A program made the translations under genes and the position numbers. A DNA stretch of 64,000 nt from Moniliophthora roreri (Eukaryota; Basidiomycota; Agaricomycetes; Agaricales; Marasmiaceae), in NCBI GenBank assembly GCA_001466705.2, contig LATX02000211.1, forward strand, positions 124,001-188,000, in the 5' to 3' direction. Positions 10,669 through 22,846 of the stretch are shown here, in pieces; the first letter of the stretch is position 1; each line of letters opens with the position of its first letter. The notes under the pieces are model-generated. The model was not told where the DNA came from. It did no database searches and saw only the letters and a list, made by a program, of their open reading frames with translations.

Positions 10669-13600
10669 TTAATATGTAATTGATGTCGTCCATCCTTGTC
10701 CACTTGCCGAGCCTCCGCCGCCGCCGCCAAGAGATACATGTTCTCCAGGCCAGAACCACGCATTCCATTCTGATTGACCGAAATTTCCATCTCGTACCGT
10801 AGTAGGATAAGCAGCAGGATTGTCGAATTGATAACCTTGAGGAGGAGGAGAAAGGGCACCTGGCGTTCCGTATGCGTGAGCTTGACTTGCTACCCCAGAT
10901 TCAACTGGGAGCTGCGACGGAGTAACATGTGAAACTGAAGGCGCATGACTCCCTTGGGCCGGACGAGGAGTACCCATAACCATATAACTGTCTTGTCTTC
11001 GGAAGGTATCATCTCCATGAAGTATAGAACCAGTTTCGAGAAACTCGCCTCGACCGTGCGGAACCGAGGGAGCTGGATAACGGTCGTACGGCTCGGTCTG
11101 GTAATTGGCATTTACTACGGGTTCAGAGTGCGACACCACCTGTGACTTTGCCGGGTACTTTTGATTACGGAAATTCAGGGATGCCTGCGGTATGGTGATG
11201 ATAGGCACTTGAGGATGATATGTAGAGGACGCATGCGCTGGGGAAATCATCATCGTGGCTGGCGGCAGCGACGGCGCAGTGTGCTTGTAACCAGCTGATG
11301 CGTTATTGTTGTGCTGGTGCCCAAGATTCTGTGGTGAAACAGGAAGGCCGGGTGATACAGTAGCCGTTGCCGATAATGGACCATTGGTATACGCAGGAAC
11401 AAGTGCTGGCACCGTTTCCTCCACGCCTCTCATGTGTTCGTCAATGGGCATCCCAGCAATACCAGACTTTTGTTCAGGATGACTCAACCCTGACTGAGCA
11501 TGACTAAGATTTGAACCAGGTGTCATGTCCGAGTTTGCTCTACCCCAAGTCTCCAGCACTCTCTCCAGGTACCTCGCCAACCTCTCCATCGAAGTCTGCA
11601 TTCCAGGCACGCTCCCCTGACCTCCCTTCAATACCACCTCGCAGAGCCTTAACCTCTCGTCCATTTCCTTCGTCAAACCCATCTGGCGGTCGGCTAAACC
11701 CAAATCGATTGTAGCGGCCAAAAAAGCAGCAAAGATGACAGCGTACGATGCTCTCCCAAGCGGGAACGCCTCTGCGTACCACCGAAATAGTATGTGGATT
11801 TCAATAGTAGCCTGCTCGCACGTCGATACCGCATGAGGCATGAGGATAAGGTCGTCAGAGGTCGAGTTGGGATGTGGTGCATGGTTGGTTTTGGGAGAGA
11901 AAGTATGACGTTTGTTGGTGGTGGTGGTGGTGGTGGCAGAGGCGTTTGGCGACAGAGCAGACAAAGCATGGGCACTGGTGTAGTAAAAGGGGCGGTATAG
12001 CAATATCCAGATGACGCGGACGAGGATGCTATATAGAAGAATTAGCATCCCTGTATTCAGGCGACGAAGTGGACGGCACAACGCACTTGAGTTGAAGGAT
12101 ATGCGGTGGTGGGGGCGAGGCACCGCTTTTTAACGAATCCTCGTTCGCTTTCAAGACAACATTGGGATCTGCTCCCTGCTGCCACTCCAGCATCCGTTCT
12201 CTCATATTCGTGACGAAATCGCGGACCTGATGCGTGGGCAAACGCCGCCATGGCTTGCGATAGAGGAAACGATGGACTTCATCCAGGAACTGTAAGGATA
12301 AAAAATTCAACGACAATGGATGAAGCAAGCGTGGCGGTAACTGACCTCGTTGGCTCGGATGTTCCTAAGGAGACGGTCATCGAAGGGTCAGCAAGGACAC
12401 GAATAGGGATAAGAGATAGTACGCACTCGTAGAAGCACTTGTGTTGGTGACGAGGCTGAGGCTGATACGTGTATAGGTTCGGTGGGCATTCCCCTACGAC
12501 GTATGGTTTCCAAAATACATCATCTTCAACAGGATCTGGCTACCGAGTGAGTTTTGGAGTTCGGTATTGGATACTCTGGCGAATACCTGGTAGCGGCGGT
12601 CTTCTTTCATCTACGCTCAGTAGCGGTGTTCGATTCAAAGCAAGGGATATCAGTCTGTCAAATGTATATCAACAATGTGGACATATATATATATAACGTT
12701 CAACGTCAACTCACTTGTCCCATACGAAAGCCGCCCAAAACGCCCTCAACCGCATCTGTCTCGCTGTGTAGTTTTTGCTTCGTTTACCACCTCGAGCTCG
12801 ATCTGAACCGCTTCCGCTGGCAGGACTAGCGCTTGCTCGTTCGTCCGGTACTTCTTTATCCATGTGTATACCAAGGTCTATGAGAGCTTTTGAGTAAGCC
12901 AAGGGAAATTGAGGAAGTTGGTCTCACCAATAATCATCGAAACGGCGCTGGCTGTCATATGCCATGCTTGAGCATACATTCCTCGAGCTGCATTGTTGGC
13001 TGAAAGGAGAATGAGGCCTGCAATAGGAGATTCAGCGCAGGGATATACACAAGTAACAAAGGAATGCACCCTGTACAGTCGGTATAGAGCTTGGCCTGGA
13101 TAGTTCGGCAGCTAGGAGAATATGTGCTTTGGCCTGAATGAGATATAAGCATGGACAAAACAATGAAACTCTGGATCACTCACTGCGTACTCATACACCC
13201 GAGGTGCTAGTTGTGGAACATGCCGAGCGGTATGGGAGTATACGGACCACAGCAGGAACGGCGTAAAGTACTTTGGATTATTGGTTTCCAGTGCATCTGT
13301 CAAGTCGTGAGCTTTCCGTCACAGTACTCCCAAAAGCGGATATCGTACGTTCGAACAGTTCCTGGTTGAGAACACAATTACGGGGACCTTGCCAGCTGTA
13401 AAGGTCGGTAAGGAAACGTGAAGCAGGTATGACAGAGAAAACACACGAGAAGTAATTGTCCAATAGTATCTGTCGTTCCTCCAGCGTCGCTGTTTACATG
13501 ATTTAGCTGAAGTGATAACAGAAGACCTGGTAGGCACTCACGTCCGTCTGCAGCGAGTCCCGACGGAAAAGTATTCTGAATGTAATAATCGATCCATGCT

Positions 13601-14486
13601 GAAACCTCCTTGTTTGGCACGAAGGGAGGTATGACCTGCACTTGTACATTCTCTTCCAGATCAGACGTCGACGACACCTCTGATGGCGGAGGTTCTTCAG
13701 GTTTGAGTGAGAGTCTGAGTGCCGATTCTGGACGGTATATTGCATCCAATTCAGCGTCCTGGGGAGCAACCGGAATGTCAATAAATTGTTCGGGACAACG
13801 GTTACTTGGTCACGCACCTCGGGTTCGGATTCACTCTCGTGAAATGATGACAACGATTTCGGTGTACTATGGCTCTCCGACGCGTGACTCTGACTATCTT
13901 TTCGAGACCTTTTATTGGGTCTAAGATTATGGGTACTGTTGGTTAATTGGGGTTCTTCGTCTTCTTCTTGATCACTAACAACTCTCGGAGCGGTACGTCG
14001 ACCAAGCGCCAGCTTCTTCTCGTCATCCCGAGCCCACTTGGACAGCATTATTTGCTGGTCTTCTTGATTCGCCCTGGCTAGTTTGCGAATGTATCTGGGG
14101 TAGCATCACGGTCAATAAAAGTCCTCCCGTGCAACATAACGTCCGCTTTACCTTCGCAATGATTCTACTTCGACATTGGATTGTGAACTGAGGGCAACCT
14201 TCGCCCTAGATCTGCAATATCATCATTTACCAGGCATCAAATCGTGTCAATGTCAGCTCTCGACTGCTAAAGAACCCGAGAACCCTTTCACGCACGGCGG
14301 AAAAACACATTTGACTCCAACTTCCCTGCAATGCGTACAAAGACTGTTCCCCTGAGCATCTTTCCCTGGACACTTTCGCTTCCTCTTCCTGCAAAGCTCG
14401 CACGAGGCCCCGTATCTCCTCTTTGTTCGTACTGGGGTTCCGTCGGCAGATATATCAGCAGCACTAGTTGGTTCTGAGGGTTTCAT
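10669..14486 (-). CDS. Zn2Cys6 (fungal zinc cluster) transcription factor, 14 exons, intact
   Basis: A nuclear DNA-binding regulator; its target pathway is not predictable. Exons on the minus strand: 14486-14296, 14211-14152, 14094-13818, 13758-13542, 13489-13349, 13296-13184, 13133-13070, 13017-12928, 12877-12715, 12654-12587, 12535-12427, 12364-12346, 12289-12087, 12028-10669. All phases close to 1024 residues. The zinc cluster has Cys29, 32, 39, 50, 53 and 60 with a basic RKRKRK loop, followed by a linker helix (ESLRRYIRKLARANQ) and an acidic Ser-rich segment. A fungal_trans middle domain runs from about residue 200 to 560, with MIIDLGIHMDKE near 384 and RAFWAAFVWDK near 432. The long last exon encodes a Pro/Ser/Gln-rich low-complexity tail ending after a Gly run. 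Exon 12 is only 19 nt. The P450 is its nearest intact neighbour, but a regulatory link is only a guess. Confidence 0.93.
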
Positions 14487-15325
14487 AGTCGCGACTTTTT
14501 GTGCCGGGATGGAAAGATGGAGGTGGTGGGCAATGAGATAATCTATGAGGAGAGCATTCGGAAAGACCTGGGTAAAATGCTCGACGTTGTGGGCGGCGAT
14601 GGAGAAGTGTTCTGATCAGAGAGTCACGGTCCAGTCACATCAGTCACCCAATAAGTAAATTGACCCGACCGGTCCAGAAGTTTGCCGGAATCTAAAATAA
14701 GATCTCGCTTAGTCCGGCCCCGAGCGTTCCAGTATTTCCCCGGCTAAGCCCGCTACAACCTTGTTCCTCTTTGACTCCCTCAATTTTCTCTGTCATTCCA
14801 TCTGTCAAAAAGTGTACCCTGCAACGCAATTAATTACTGTATACATTACCCTGGCCGACAACCCAGGGTTACAGTTCCAGCTCCGTTGCAAATTCAGGAC
14901 AGCACTCTCCGAGTCGGAAAACCTTGTCTCGGGAAAACCTTTGTCTCGTTTTGAACAAGAAAAAAAAGCGACACAAGCAATACTAGCCCAAGTCTTGCCG
15001 ACTAGGCTTGCGAGCTGAGAAAAGCCCTACCTGCTGGGATACACTCGCTTGAAGAAACATCTTCGTCACTCGTAGCAATATTTCTTCCTCGTTCTCGAAA
15101 AACCTTGAGGACAATCTTCTTCGAAAACGCTCCACTGTGACAGTAGGGAGATTGCTTGTTCATCAATGATCAAGCAAAGTACCGCTTTGATCGGGTAACC
15201 TGGTCAGTGTGGCCCTAGATCTCCGAGTCCTCGTGCACGCAGCAACTTTTTCACTAGTCAATGTGGGGAAATGGGGGTAACTTTTTTTAATACTCCTTAC
15301 GCCTGCTTTTTTCCTGAACCCTGAG
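14487..15325. other. Upstream region of the transcription factor gene
   Basis: Contains the 5' UTR and promoter of the minus-strand regulator (starting at 14486). A plus-strand frame at 14761-15018 lacks any recognisable domain and I do not accept it as a gene. I see no clear operator motifs. Confidence 0.4.
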
Positions 15326-15333
15326 TATAAAAA
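15326..15333 (+). promoter_or_regulatory. TATA box upstream of a possible micro-gene
   Basis: TATAAAAA about 95 bases upstream of an ATG at 15428, giving the spacing of a real fungal core promoter. No larger plus-strand gene follows, so whatever is transcribed is short or non-coding. Confidence 0.35.
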
Positions 15334-15427
15334 GATCTCAACCCGTTTTTCTCAAAACCCTAATAGTCAAATCGAATCACAGTACATATCGGCGAGCAAA
15401 TCATTCCCATACTTTAAACTCTGAGGA

Positions 15428-15608
15428 ATGCGACTCCTTCTGGACTTGGCCGCCAAAACCAACCACCAAGGTAATATTTAATCGGCTCGCAGCCTGCGTC
15501 GATCAGCCGATTTCCCATAACTAGCCTCACTTCCGTTGATCCATTCTTCACCCAGACAACGAGTATCTCTGCTGGTGCCTGGCACTGTCTATTACATTTT
15601 TGGCCTGA
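15428..15608 (+). CDS. Possible 31-residue micro-protein with one intron
   Basis: ATG at 15428, exon 15428-15470, a GTAATA donor at 15471, an acceptor CCCAG ending 15555, and a second exon to TGA at 15606-15608. The spliced frame gives 31 codons, ending in a short hydrophobic segment (YLCWCLALSITFLA) that could be a tail anchor. Support is only the upstream TATA box and the consistent splice phase. It may instead be a non-coding transcript or chance. It lies just beyond the 3' end of the convergent DUF6533 gene. Confidence 0.2.
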
Positions 15609-15729
15609 ACTAGGATCTTATCCCAGGGTAGCAATGACCCAAAACTGCCAGCACAAGTAATTCAACAAGTTTCACAGATCTAACGCTACATAGTATATAC
15701 TAAACTACGGATTATTTCAATTGAACGTT

Positions 15730-17796
15730 TCAGTTCTTTGATAAATAGCTCTCCTCCATGCGTCTACGTCCAAATTGAATCGTTTCCAGCTGCATACTAT
15801 CTGTTGTTGTCGTATCACTATTGGTGCTAGAGTACCCGTATTCAGTAGCCAACATGATTTGCTTGATGTTCAATAGCACGCGTGAGCTAATAATTGAGTA
15901 CGTTCTAATCAATATGTATGATCAGCTTGCTGTAAACACGAGAAAACGGAGTTGGTTGACATACGCCAAACATATGCTATAAAAAAATAATCACAGATGT
16001 TAGTTCATTTCAATTCGTTGCACCGTAAAATTCGAATAGGAGTGTACAAACTTGATCATCACCTCTCCAATAGTGACGCGAGCGCCAGCAGTTATAGCAG
16101 CCTGAGGTACCATGACGACTATGTAATCCCTCGAGTCAATCAATCAATGCATCAAAAAAAGAAGAAGCGGGGAACCCGAACCGAAAACAGATAGGAACCA
16201 AAATATCCCATCTCGCATGAAGAGCGAAATAATAGGCATTCGTACAGTCCTCCCATTCGAGGAAGACAAAGTTCGACTGCATTTGTAAATCGTCATGACG
16301 AGCATAATGAAGGACTGGGGGGATGAACGTGTCAGGCCGCCGTGTGAGGCTCGGTGTTGGAACTTTCGATTCACCACTATCAGAGAGGGGACCGCCATGA
16401 AGGCGTAATAACGCGGAGCAGCTAGAATTATTTTTTTTTTAGCATAGAGCATTTGGACAAGTCTCCGCTATTCGGAACCTACTTGCGGAGTAACATCCTT
16501 CCAGGATTGGTCTGCAGTGCGGCCGTCAGAGAACATTCTTAGTAGAGAGCGAGTGCCCACCATACCCAACATGAATGTATTCTGGTTCGTAGAGTTCAAT
16601 ACTGAAAGTATAAAGAGAGCAGCTAAAGAAACCTTACGCTTCATATTGTAAACGACATGATAGTCAAGAACAAGCCTGTTTGTGCAGATAAGTCAAGCGG
16701 CGCTTTGGGGAGTAAGGCGCCTTACATCGTTACACATTCACCTAATCGGGATGGACCAACGTGAGAAGTAAGATTACTGCTGAGGAAAGTGTGCGACTGA
16801 CCAGAAATCAAAGGTATCAATACGTAAAGAAGTTTCTTTGACCTGCCGTATAGAATCCAAACTCTACATTATCTCCGTTGCTTAATTCGCTTGCTACAAG
16901 AAGAAGAATGGAGCGCACCTCATTAGGAGCACCAAGTCGACAGTACTTATGATGACTGTAATAGTTATTCCCATCAACTGAAGAGAGAACACTAATGAGT
17001 AGTGTCCCATGCGGGAGAGTAAGAGACCTACGTGGAGAAACATAGAGCATCTGAAATCAATGAACCTTTAAAAATCCTCCAGAAAGTGCGAACGGTGGCA
17101 GACTTACATCTGTTCAGTGAATGGGTAATTTAGCAGCAGTTAGCCTACTAGAATCAAAAGATAAAAGACTCACTCGATCCGATTTCACTTCACGAAGCAT
17201 GACTAGGCATCCTTGAGCGGTAGAAATTGTTACAGTGATATTGTGCTCACAGCTGACGTTTACACTAACAATGATGTTAGCCACAGCCTCGCAGTAGATT
17301 GATCACCCACCCACCCTAAGGCGATTAAGCTAAAGTACCGATTCTGTCTTGCGTGTTAACAGCTATTTTCGCTTGAAACGAACTTGTGAACATACCCAGA
17401 GCTATTACAGTGGACATTGTGAGTACGGTGAAGAGTCGAGACTCGGAATCATCGAATAAACTCACATATATGATGCTTGCCAGCTTCTTCGGCGTCTTCC
17501 ATATTAATTCCACCTCCATTTGAGTATTTAGAACGCCATGACTCCCTGAATAATAAAGGCTCCTTACCTCCTTTTCTATCGTCAAGAAGTAATCGAAGCT
17601 GTCCAATTATTATCTGAGCAGTGATTGACTGAGCAATAGAAGCAGAACGCACACTAAAAGTGTCATGGCGGCGACTATGGGGGGACAGTTAGTTATAAGA
17701 GGCCAATACCAGATAGTCAATGATACCGGTGGCATAATTTGTAGTCCTCGCGTCCTTGACGAGTTGCAGCAACATCGACAATCGAGCCTTGTCCAT
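15730..17796 (-). CDS. DUF6533-domain seven-helix membrane protein, many exons
   Basis: DUF6533 proteins are abundant Agaricomycete multi-pass membrane proteins of unknown function. First exons on the minus strand: 17796-17727, 17674-17653, 17598-17568, 17513-17466, 17401-17396 (a 6-nt microexon) and from 17343. Spliced, these give the family signature: AAMTLLVFDYFLTIEKEVE, then IWK, then a helix, then IYLWNRYFSLIAL. Later pieces fit the same fold: TVDLVLLMR joined to VWILYGRSKKLLYVLIPLI (about 16990-16810), FIMLVMTIYKCSRTL with RMPIISLFMRDGIFWFL (about 16310-16180), and the C-terminal SSRVLLNIKQIM and a Thr-rich tail ending at 15730. The exon boundaries between 17100 and 15900 are only partly resolved, so small errors or a lesion there cannot be excluded. 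Confidence 0.8.
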
Positions 17797-18447
17797 CGTG
17801 AGGAGAGAAGGAAACGGATTAAAACAGCGTGGGAACGGATGTGAGTCTACTATATCCCCCTCGCAGCATAAAGCTAAGCTTCTGTCATGCCTTCACTGGC
17901 AGATCTCGAGTCTTAGACAATACTCTTATGAGCGCTGTCGATGTTAACGAGGGACAAGAAACTCAAAATGGCTACACGAGTTGCTCGGTTCGAGGCGGAT
18001 CAACCTGTCATACTTCTCCGTGTCATTCGCAAGTCACTCGCCCGGAGCAGAAGGGCGTCAGTCCTCCTTGAAGAAATTGTCCAGCAAGGTCGTTAACAAG
18101 CGTTTGGATCAGAAATCAGAAATCTTGAAATTTGGAGGAGGCGCAAAGACGTCTGGAGGAGGAGAAACAGCAGAGTCAGAGCCAAGGCGTTTAATAAGAG
18201 ACAATCGGGAGAAGCACTACGTCCAACAAAAATGATTATCATCACGTCGAATCCCTTCTGTTCGCGCCTTCGAGAATTAGGTTTGCAGTGCTCCAAGGCA
18301 CAACTCCACGTATCGGCGGTTGTAAGTTGGCACATATTCCGTTAAGTGTTCATTCACGGTATCAGTATCAGTTGAAGGATCAAAGTCAGTTCCGAGGAAT
18401 ATGAACGTTGAGATTGAGTCACTGCGTGTCATACAGTCACACGCTTA
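17797..18447. other. Gene-poor stretch upstream of the DUF6533 gene
   Basis: Several short plus-strand open stretches (for example a basic piece MLTRDKKLKMATRVARF from 17942, and Arg-rich WRRRKDVWRRR near 18140) look weakly protein-like. However, they change frame and partly run antisense to exon 1 of the DUF6533 gene. I treat them as relics or chance. The DUF6533 promoter should lie in the left part. Confidence 0.35.
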
Positions 18448-18960
18448 GGGCCTGACCATGGTTCCCGTTTCCTGGGCTCCGCGAGGCTTACGCAACTTTC
18501 TCATCCGCATTCACGGGTGCTTCGTCCAGCGCTTGTACGAGCGCTTCACAATAAATGTGTCTTTTCGACACCTATAAGTACTCATATATGTTATAGAGTG
18601 CTTACACAGAACAGTTCATTAGTGTAAGCACCTCTCTGAATGCTCTAGAGAATAAGCACAGAAAACCATTACCCAGAACTACATAAAAAATGCTTCAGGG
18701 ACAGACCAATGCATCAAAAAACCACCCCAAACATACAAGATTAGCAGAGTTCTTTGACAAAAGTTGCACAAATTAGCTGTAAACGTACTGTGCAGAGATC
18801 TGCAGATGATCTATAACATAGATGAGTACTTATAGATGTTGAAAATTGTGAAGTGCTCTTACAAGTGCTGGACGAAGCACCTGTGAATGTGGATGAGAAA
18901 GTTGCGTAAGCCTTGCAGAGCCCAGGAAACAGGAACCATGGTTTCTATTTGAACAGGCCC
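18448..18960. mobile_element. Foldback PIF/Harbinger-like MITE, 513 bp
   Basis: The ends are long inverted repeats beginning GGGCCTG, flanked on both sides by TTA (18445-18447 and 18961-18963), the TWA-type 3-bp target duplication of PIF/Harbinger. The inverted similarity runs far inward, through CCATGGTT, CCTGGGCT, AGCGCTTG and AAGTACTCAT-like motifs, so the whole element can fold into a hairpin. There is no ORF. It marks the left edge of the AT-rich repeat compartment. Confidence 0.8.
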
Positions 18961-20845
18961 TTATTAGTGATGTTGCGGGCCAGGCTGGACTTCCAAGGGC
19001 TCAGGCTCACCAAACATCAAGCCTGGGCCTAAAGCAGTACAACATGAATAGAACACATTATCATATTACTATTGTAAAATCAGCATAATACTTCATCACA
19101 GTCTACATCTAATTCAAGTATGAAGCTTGCCTCCTTCTGCTTTACTGATTTCATGGCCTCTCCCTTCTCTATTTCTGCCTCCTCCAACTTTGACTCCAAA
19201 GTTGAGGAGTGGGTCTGCTTGAAAATAGCATCACCATCGTTATCCTTGAATAAGGACTTCAGAATCTGAAGTGCTAATTTGTCTAAGATAAGACTAGTGG
19301 AAAACTACCCAAAAAGATAACCTCCAAAAGTCTAACTCAGTTTGTTGTGCAAGTGTGGATCAACGTGATCAGAGTTACTGCACTTAGAATGCCAACAAAA
19401 CTCTTAGCTAGGTTGATTCTCTCTTATTGAAGTGTTCTACTTCAAATTGTTCACCTCCAGAGGAGTATATATGGTTTTAAAATGTTTTATATCACAAACA
19501 CACACACAAAACACAAAGAACACAGTGCACAAAGCACAAACACAAGAGCTACAGTCCTGTACAAAGACTCGATAGCCGATATAGTCTGACCCTATGGAGT
19601 TCAAGACTTCTTCAAGATAACTACAGCACACAGTGTACTGGAAAAGGTCCTAGACCAATTTCTACAAAGAGTTCAGTGCAGGCACACCTCTTGCTAAGAC
19701 TCTAAGTGTGTCACAACCTGATACACACAGGCCACACTCCAAGTGCCCAAGGCTCCTTCTTGGTGTAAAGTTTCTCTTAGAAAAGTGCTATAACACACTC
19801 AAGATGTTACTCTTATCTCTTACAACGCAAGTTCGTTATCAGATTTCTATCTCTCTGGAGTCACTCAGGACCAATCTCCAGGGCCTGTAGTGAGGAAGCA
19901 AAACTGGAATGGCACACAAATTTATACACCAAACAAACTCATCATGTATTCACAATCAGAGGGAGCAGAGTTACTTGAGTATGTACAAATATCTAGCTGT
20001 CCTTATATATGGTCCAAGGAATATATCTACAGAAAATTATAAATATTGTCTGATAATTCAGGAAATGACAAATGAGTGACTGAGATACTAAAAGAGGGAT
20101 TATTCGGATGTCACGGAGTCTGGTCACTAGGGTATCCGACCATATCTGTGCAGGTATCTATGCCTCCAGGTGTTCTAGACTCTATAATTTGTATTTTCTC
20201 TTTTCTAAGTCGGGTATCTACGAGCGGATGGCTGTATCTGTCCCGTCTTTTGACAGCATTTCCCTTTTCTAGTATCTGCACATTGGCAGTGGCCTAGATG
20301 CCAAATTTTCCAAGGTTGGAACGCGCTGTTATTGTTCCGATCTCCTTTGACAATGCATGCTTGGTCTTATTTAGGATTTCTTGCACATTAGATATTCTTC
20401 ATATGTCTCATTGTATCTGTCTGTAGGTAGTGGATGTCCTTTGGAAGTGATTTCTGTCTTTCCAAGCAGGCTTTGTACCTAGTTTGCTTATCGCATATTG
20501 TTTAGCCGCCGGTGAATTCTTTATTAAGAGATTGCCTGCTTTGACTCTGATCTGTATATTGACTTCAGAGGAGGATCGTTCTATGATCGTTCCTGTTCTA
20601 AGTNCTTGGTTAACTAGCCAATGTGTTCATTAGGCCATAGTTAGGTTCCCTACAGGTTTCAGGAGTGATCTGCTTTGGATCTGATACTTAGATAGGTTAG
20701 AAAGTACAGCTTAGACACCTCTGTATAGCATATCATATAGCTCTTCATACTTTCTAAGGTACCACCACTTCTCTAAGGCAATGACTAGCAGACTGGGCTC
20801 ACTCTAGTCCTTATTACCCATTATCTCATGTCATATTAAAGTGTT
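18961..20845. repeat. AT-rich repeat block with a minus-strand TATA module
   Basis: No gene is supported. The part from about 19560 to 20130 is the reverse complement, diverged, of about 49200-49750. Read on the minus strand it has TATATAAGGACAGC (TATA at 20001-20009), which recurs near 36950 and 63775 on the minus strand and, on the plus strand, near 49345. This suggests LTR-like or other promoter-bearing repeats. A single N at 20604 joins two pieces that both resemble 22214-22845, so local order is doubtful. Confidence 0.6.
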
Positions 20846-20893
20846 CCGATTCAGAAATAGTGTAAAATGAATAAAAGTAGGTCTTTTCTAGGT

Positions 20894-21061
20894 TCAACAT
20901 ATTAGTGCTTCAACAACATCTCCATGAAGATGGTTCCACTGATCTGTAATAGTAAGGCCTCCCACAGAAAAGGCCCTCTCACTTGATACTGATGAAGCCA
21001 TGATTGGGAGTATATCCTGTGCAATTGATGTCCATGTTGAGCCAATATGCTTGCCATTTGC
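20894..21061 (-). pseudogene. hAT transposase C-terminal fragment (hATC dimerisation domain)
   Basis: A 55-residue exon, preceded by an acceptor-like CTAG and ending at TGA (20894-20896). It contains LPIMASSVSSERAFSVGG, LTITDQWNHLHGDVVEALIC, the highly conserved C-terminal block of fungal hAT transposases (SSERxFS...GD.VEAL). The catalytic DDE part is not seen nearby, so it is a fragment. The frames upstream on the minus strand are AT-rich and broken. Confidence 0.8.
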
Positions 21062-21280
21062 CTAGTTTCAATGTCAGCAAAGAAGATGATAATGCTGTAA
21101 TAAATGACATACATCACAAAAACTGACAAGCAGTTATAATGCTGATAGAATGGTAAGTAACAAGATACATACCTAATATAATGTCATGTAATGATTACAC
21201 CTTTTATAATAAGGCTACATGGTGTTGTAAGGCCCACAACACAAGGCAGTGCATTACAGAGATCACAATGGGTTGTAGGT

Positions 21281-21380
21281 GTTATAGCATGTTACTGGGC
21301 ATTATATTGTGTTCCAGGCATTATATTGTGTTACAGGCAATATACTGCATTACAGGTGTTATATTGTGTTCTGAGCATTA
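21281..21380 (+). repeat. Minisatellite with a 19-bp unit, about five copies
   Basis: Degenerate units of the type TTATATTGTGTTCCAGGCA are repeated head to tail. The same array appears at 23282-23381 because of the duplicated block. Confidence 0.8.
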
Positions 21381-22846
21381 AGTACTCTAGGCCATAACAA
21401 TAATAATATATTTAATTCTCAATGCAGATAGATAAAAAAAATCATATATTCACTCAATATATATATACACACATATGAGTATCACTAGCAGCTGTTATGC
21501 CTGTACCTCTCAGCCAAGACCACTCATATGAAGTATTGGTGTGGTCAACCCTGCATACATGTTCCTACCCTCATGTTCTACTTCCACTCTGCATCTCTAT
21601 ACTTGCAGCACATTCTTTTGCAGCATGTTCCACAAAGTCCTCATGTAGATACATGTGCTAGCCTCATTGCTATAGCCTAGATAGTATATAAGATGCATGT
21701 ACAGTACTTTGATATCTCAAGTAGAAGATTAATGTTGTTCTATGCAATCCCTTGTCTGAGCTCCTCTCATACTCCTTGTATGAGACTCTTCATCTTGTGT
21801 GATTCTTCGCCATAGGCAGTAGGGCTGTTGCTAATAGNTTCTCTTTTCTAAGTTGGGTATCTACGAGTAGATGGCTGTATCCGTCCTGTCTTTTGACAGC
21901 ATTTCCCTTTTCTAGTATCTGCACATCGGCAGTGGCCTAGATGCCAAATTTTCCAAGGTTGGAACACGCTGTTATTGTTCCGATCTCCTTTGACAATGCA
22001 TGCTCAGTCTTATTTAGGATTTCTTGTGCATTAGATATTCTTCATATGTCTCATTGTATCTGTCTGTAGGTAGTGGATGTCCTTCGGAAGTGATTTCTAT
22101 CTTTCCAAGTAGGCTTTGTACCTAGTTTGCTTATTGTTTAGCTGCTGGTGAATTCTTTATTAAGAGATCACCTGCTTTGACTCTGATCCATATATTGACT
22201 TCAGAGGAGGATNTGGAACGCGCTGTTATTGTTCCGATCTCCTTTGACAATGCATGCTCAGTCTTATTTAGGATTTCTTGTGCATTAGATATTCTTCATA
22301 TGTCTCATTGTATCTGTCTGTAGGTAGTGGATGTCCTTCGGAAGTGATTTCTGTCTTTCCGAGCAGGCTTTGTACCTAGTTTGCTTATCACATATTGTTT
22401 AGCCACCAGTGAATTCTTTATTAAGAGATCGCCTGCTTTGACTCTGATCCCTATATTGACTTCAGAGGAGGATCATTCTATGATTGTTCCTGTTCTAAGT
22501 CATCTTTCTGTTTTGATGTCTCCTCTAAGTACCTCTGTACTGTTTGACTGCAGCTTGCACTTTGCAGATGTCATAGAAAAGTAAAGTAGAAGTTAAAATC
22601 CCCTTGATAGCACTTTGAGAGCTTGGTTAACTAGCCAATGTGTTCATTGGGCCATAGTTAGGTTCCCTACAGGTTTTGGGAGTGATCCGTTTTAGATCTG
22701 ATACATAGATAAGTCAGGAAGTACAGCTTTGACACCTCTATATAGCGTATCATATAGCTCTTTGTACTTTCCAAGGTACTATAGCTTCTCTAAGGCAATG
22801 ACTAGCAGAGTGGGCTCACTCTAGTCCTTATTACCCGTTATCTGGN

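Noticed and set aside
10502..13537. Many frames overlapping the transcription factor on both strands
   Set aside because: They are intron read-through or shadow frames; the spliced 14-exon model uses one consistent reading.
14761..15018. 85-codon plus-strand frame upstream of the regulator
   Set aside because: No domain, no splice partners, no good start context; it overlaps the expected promoter of the minus-strand gene.
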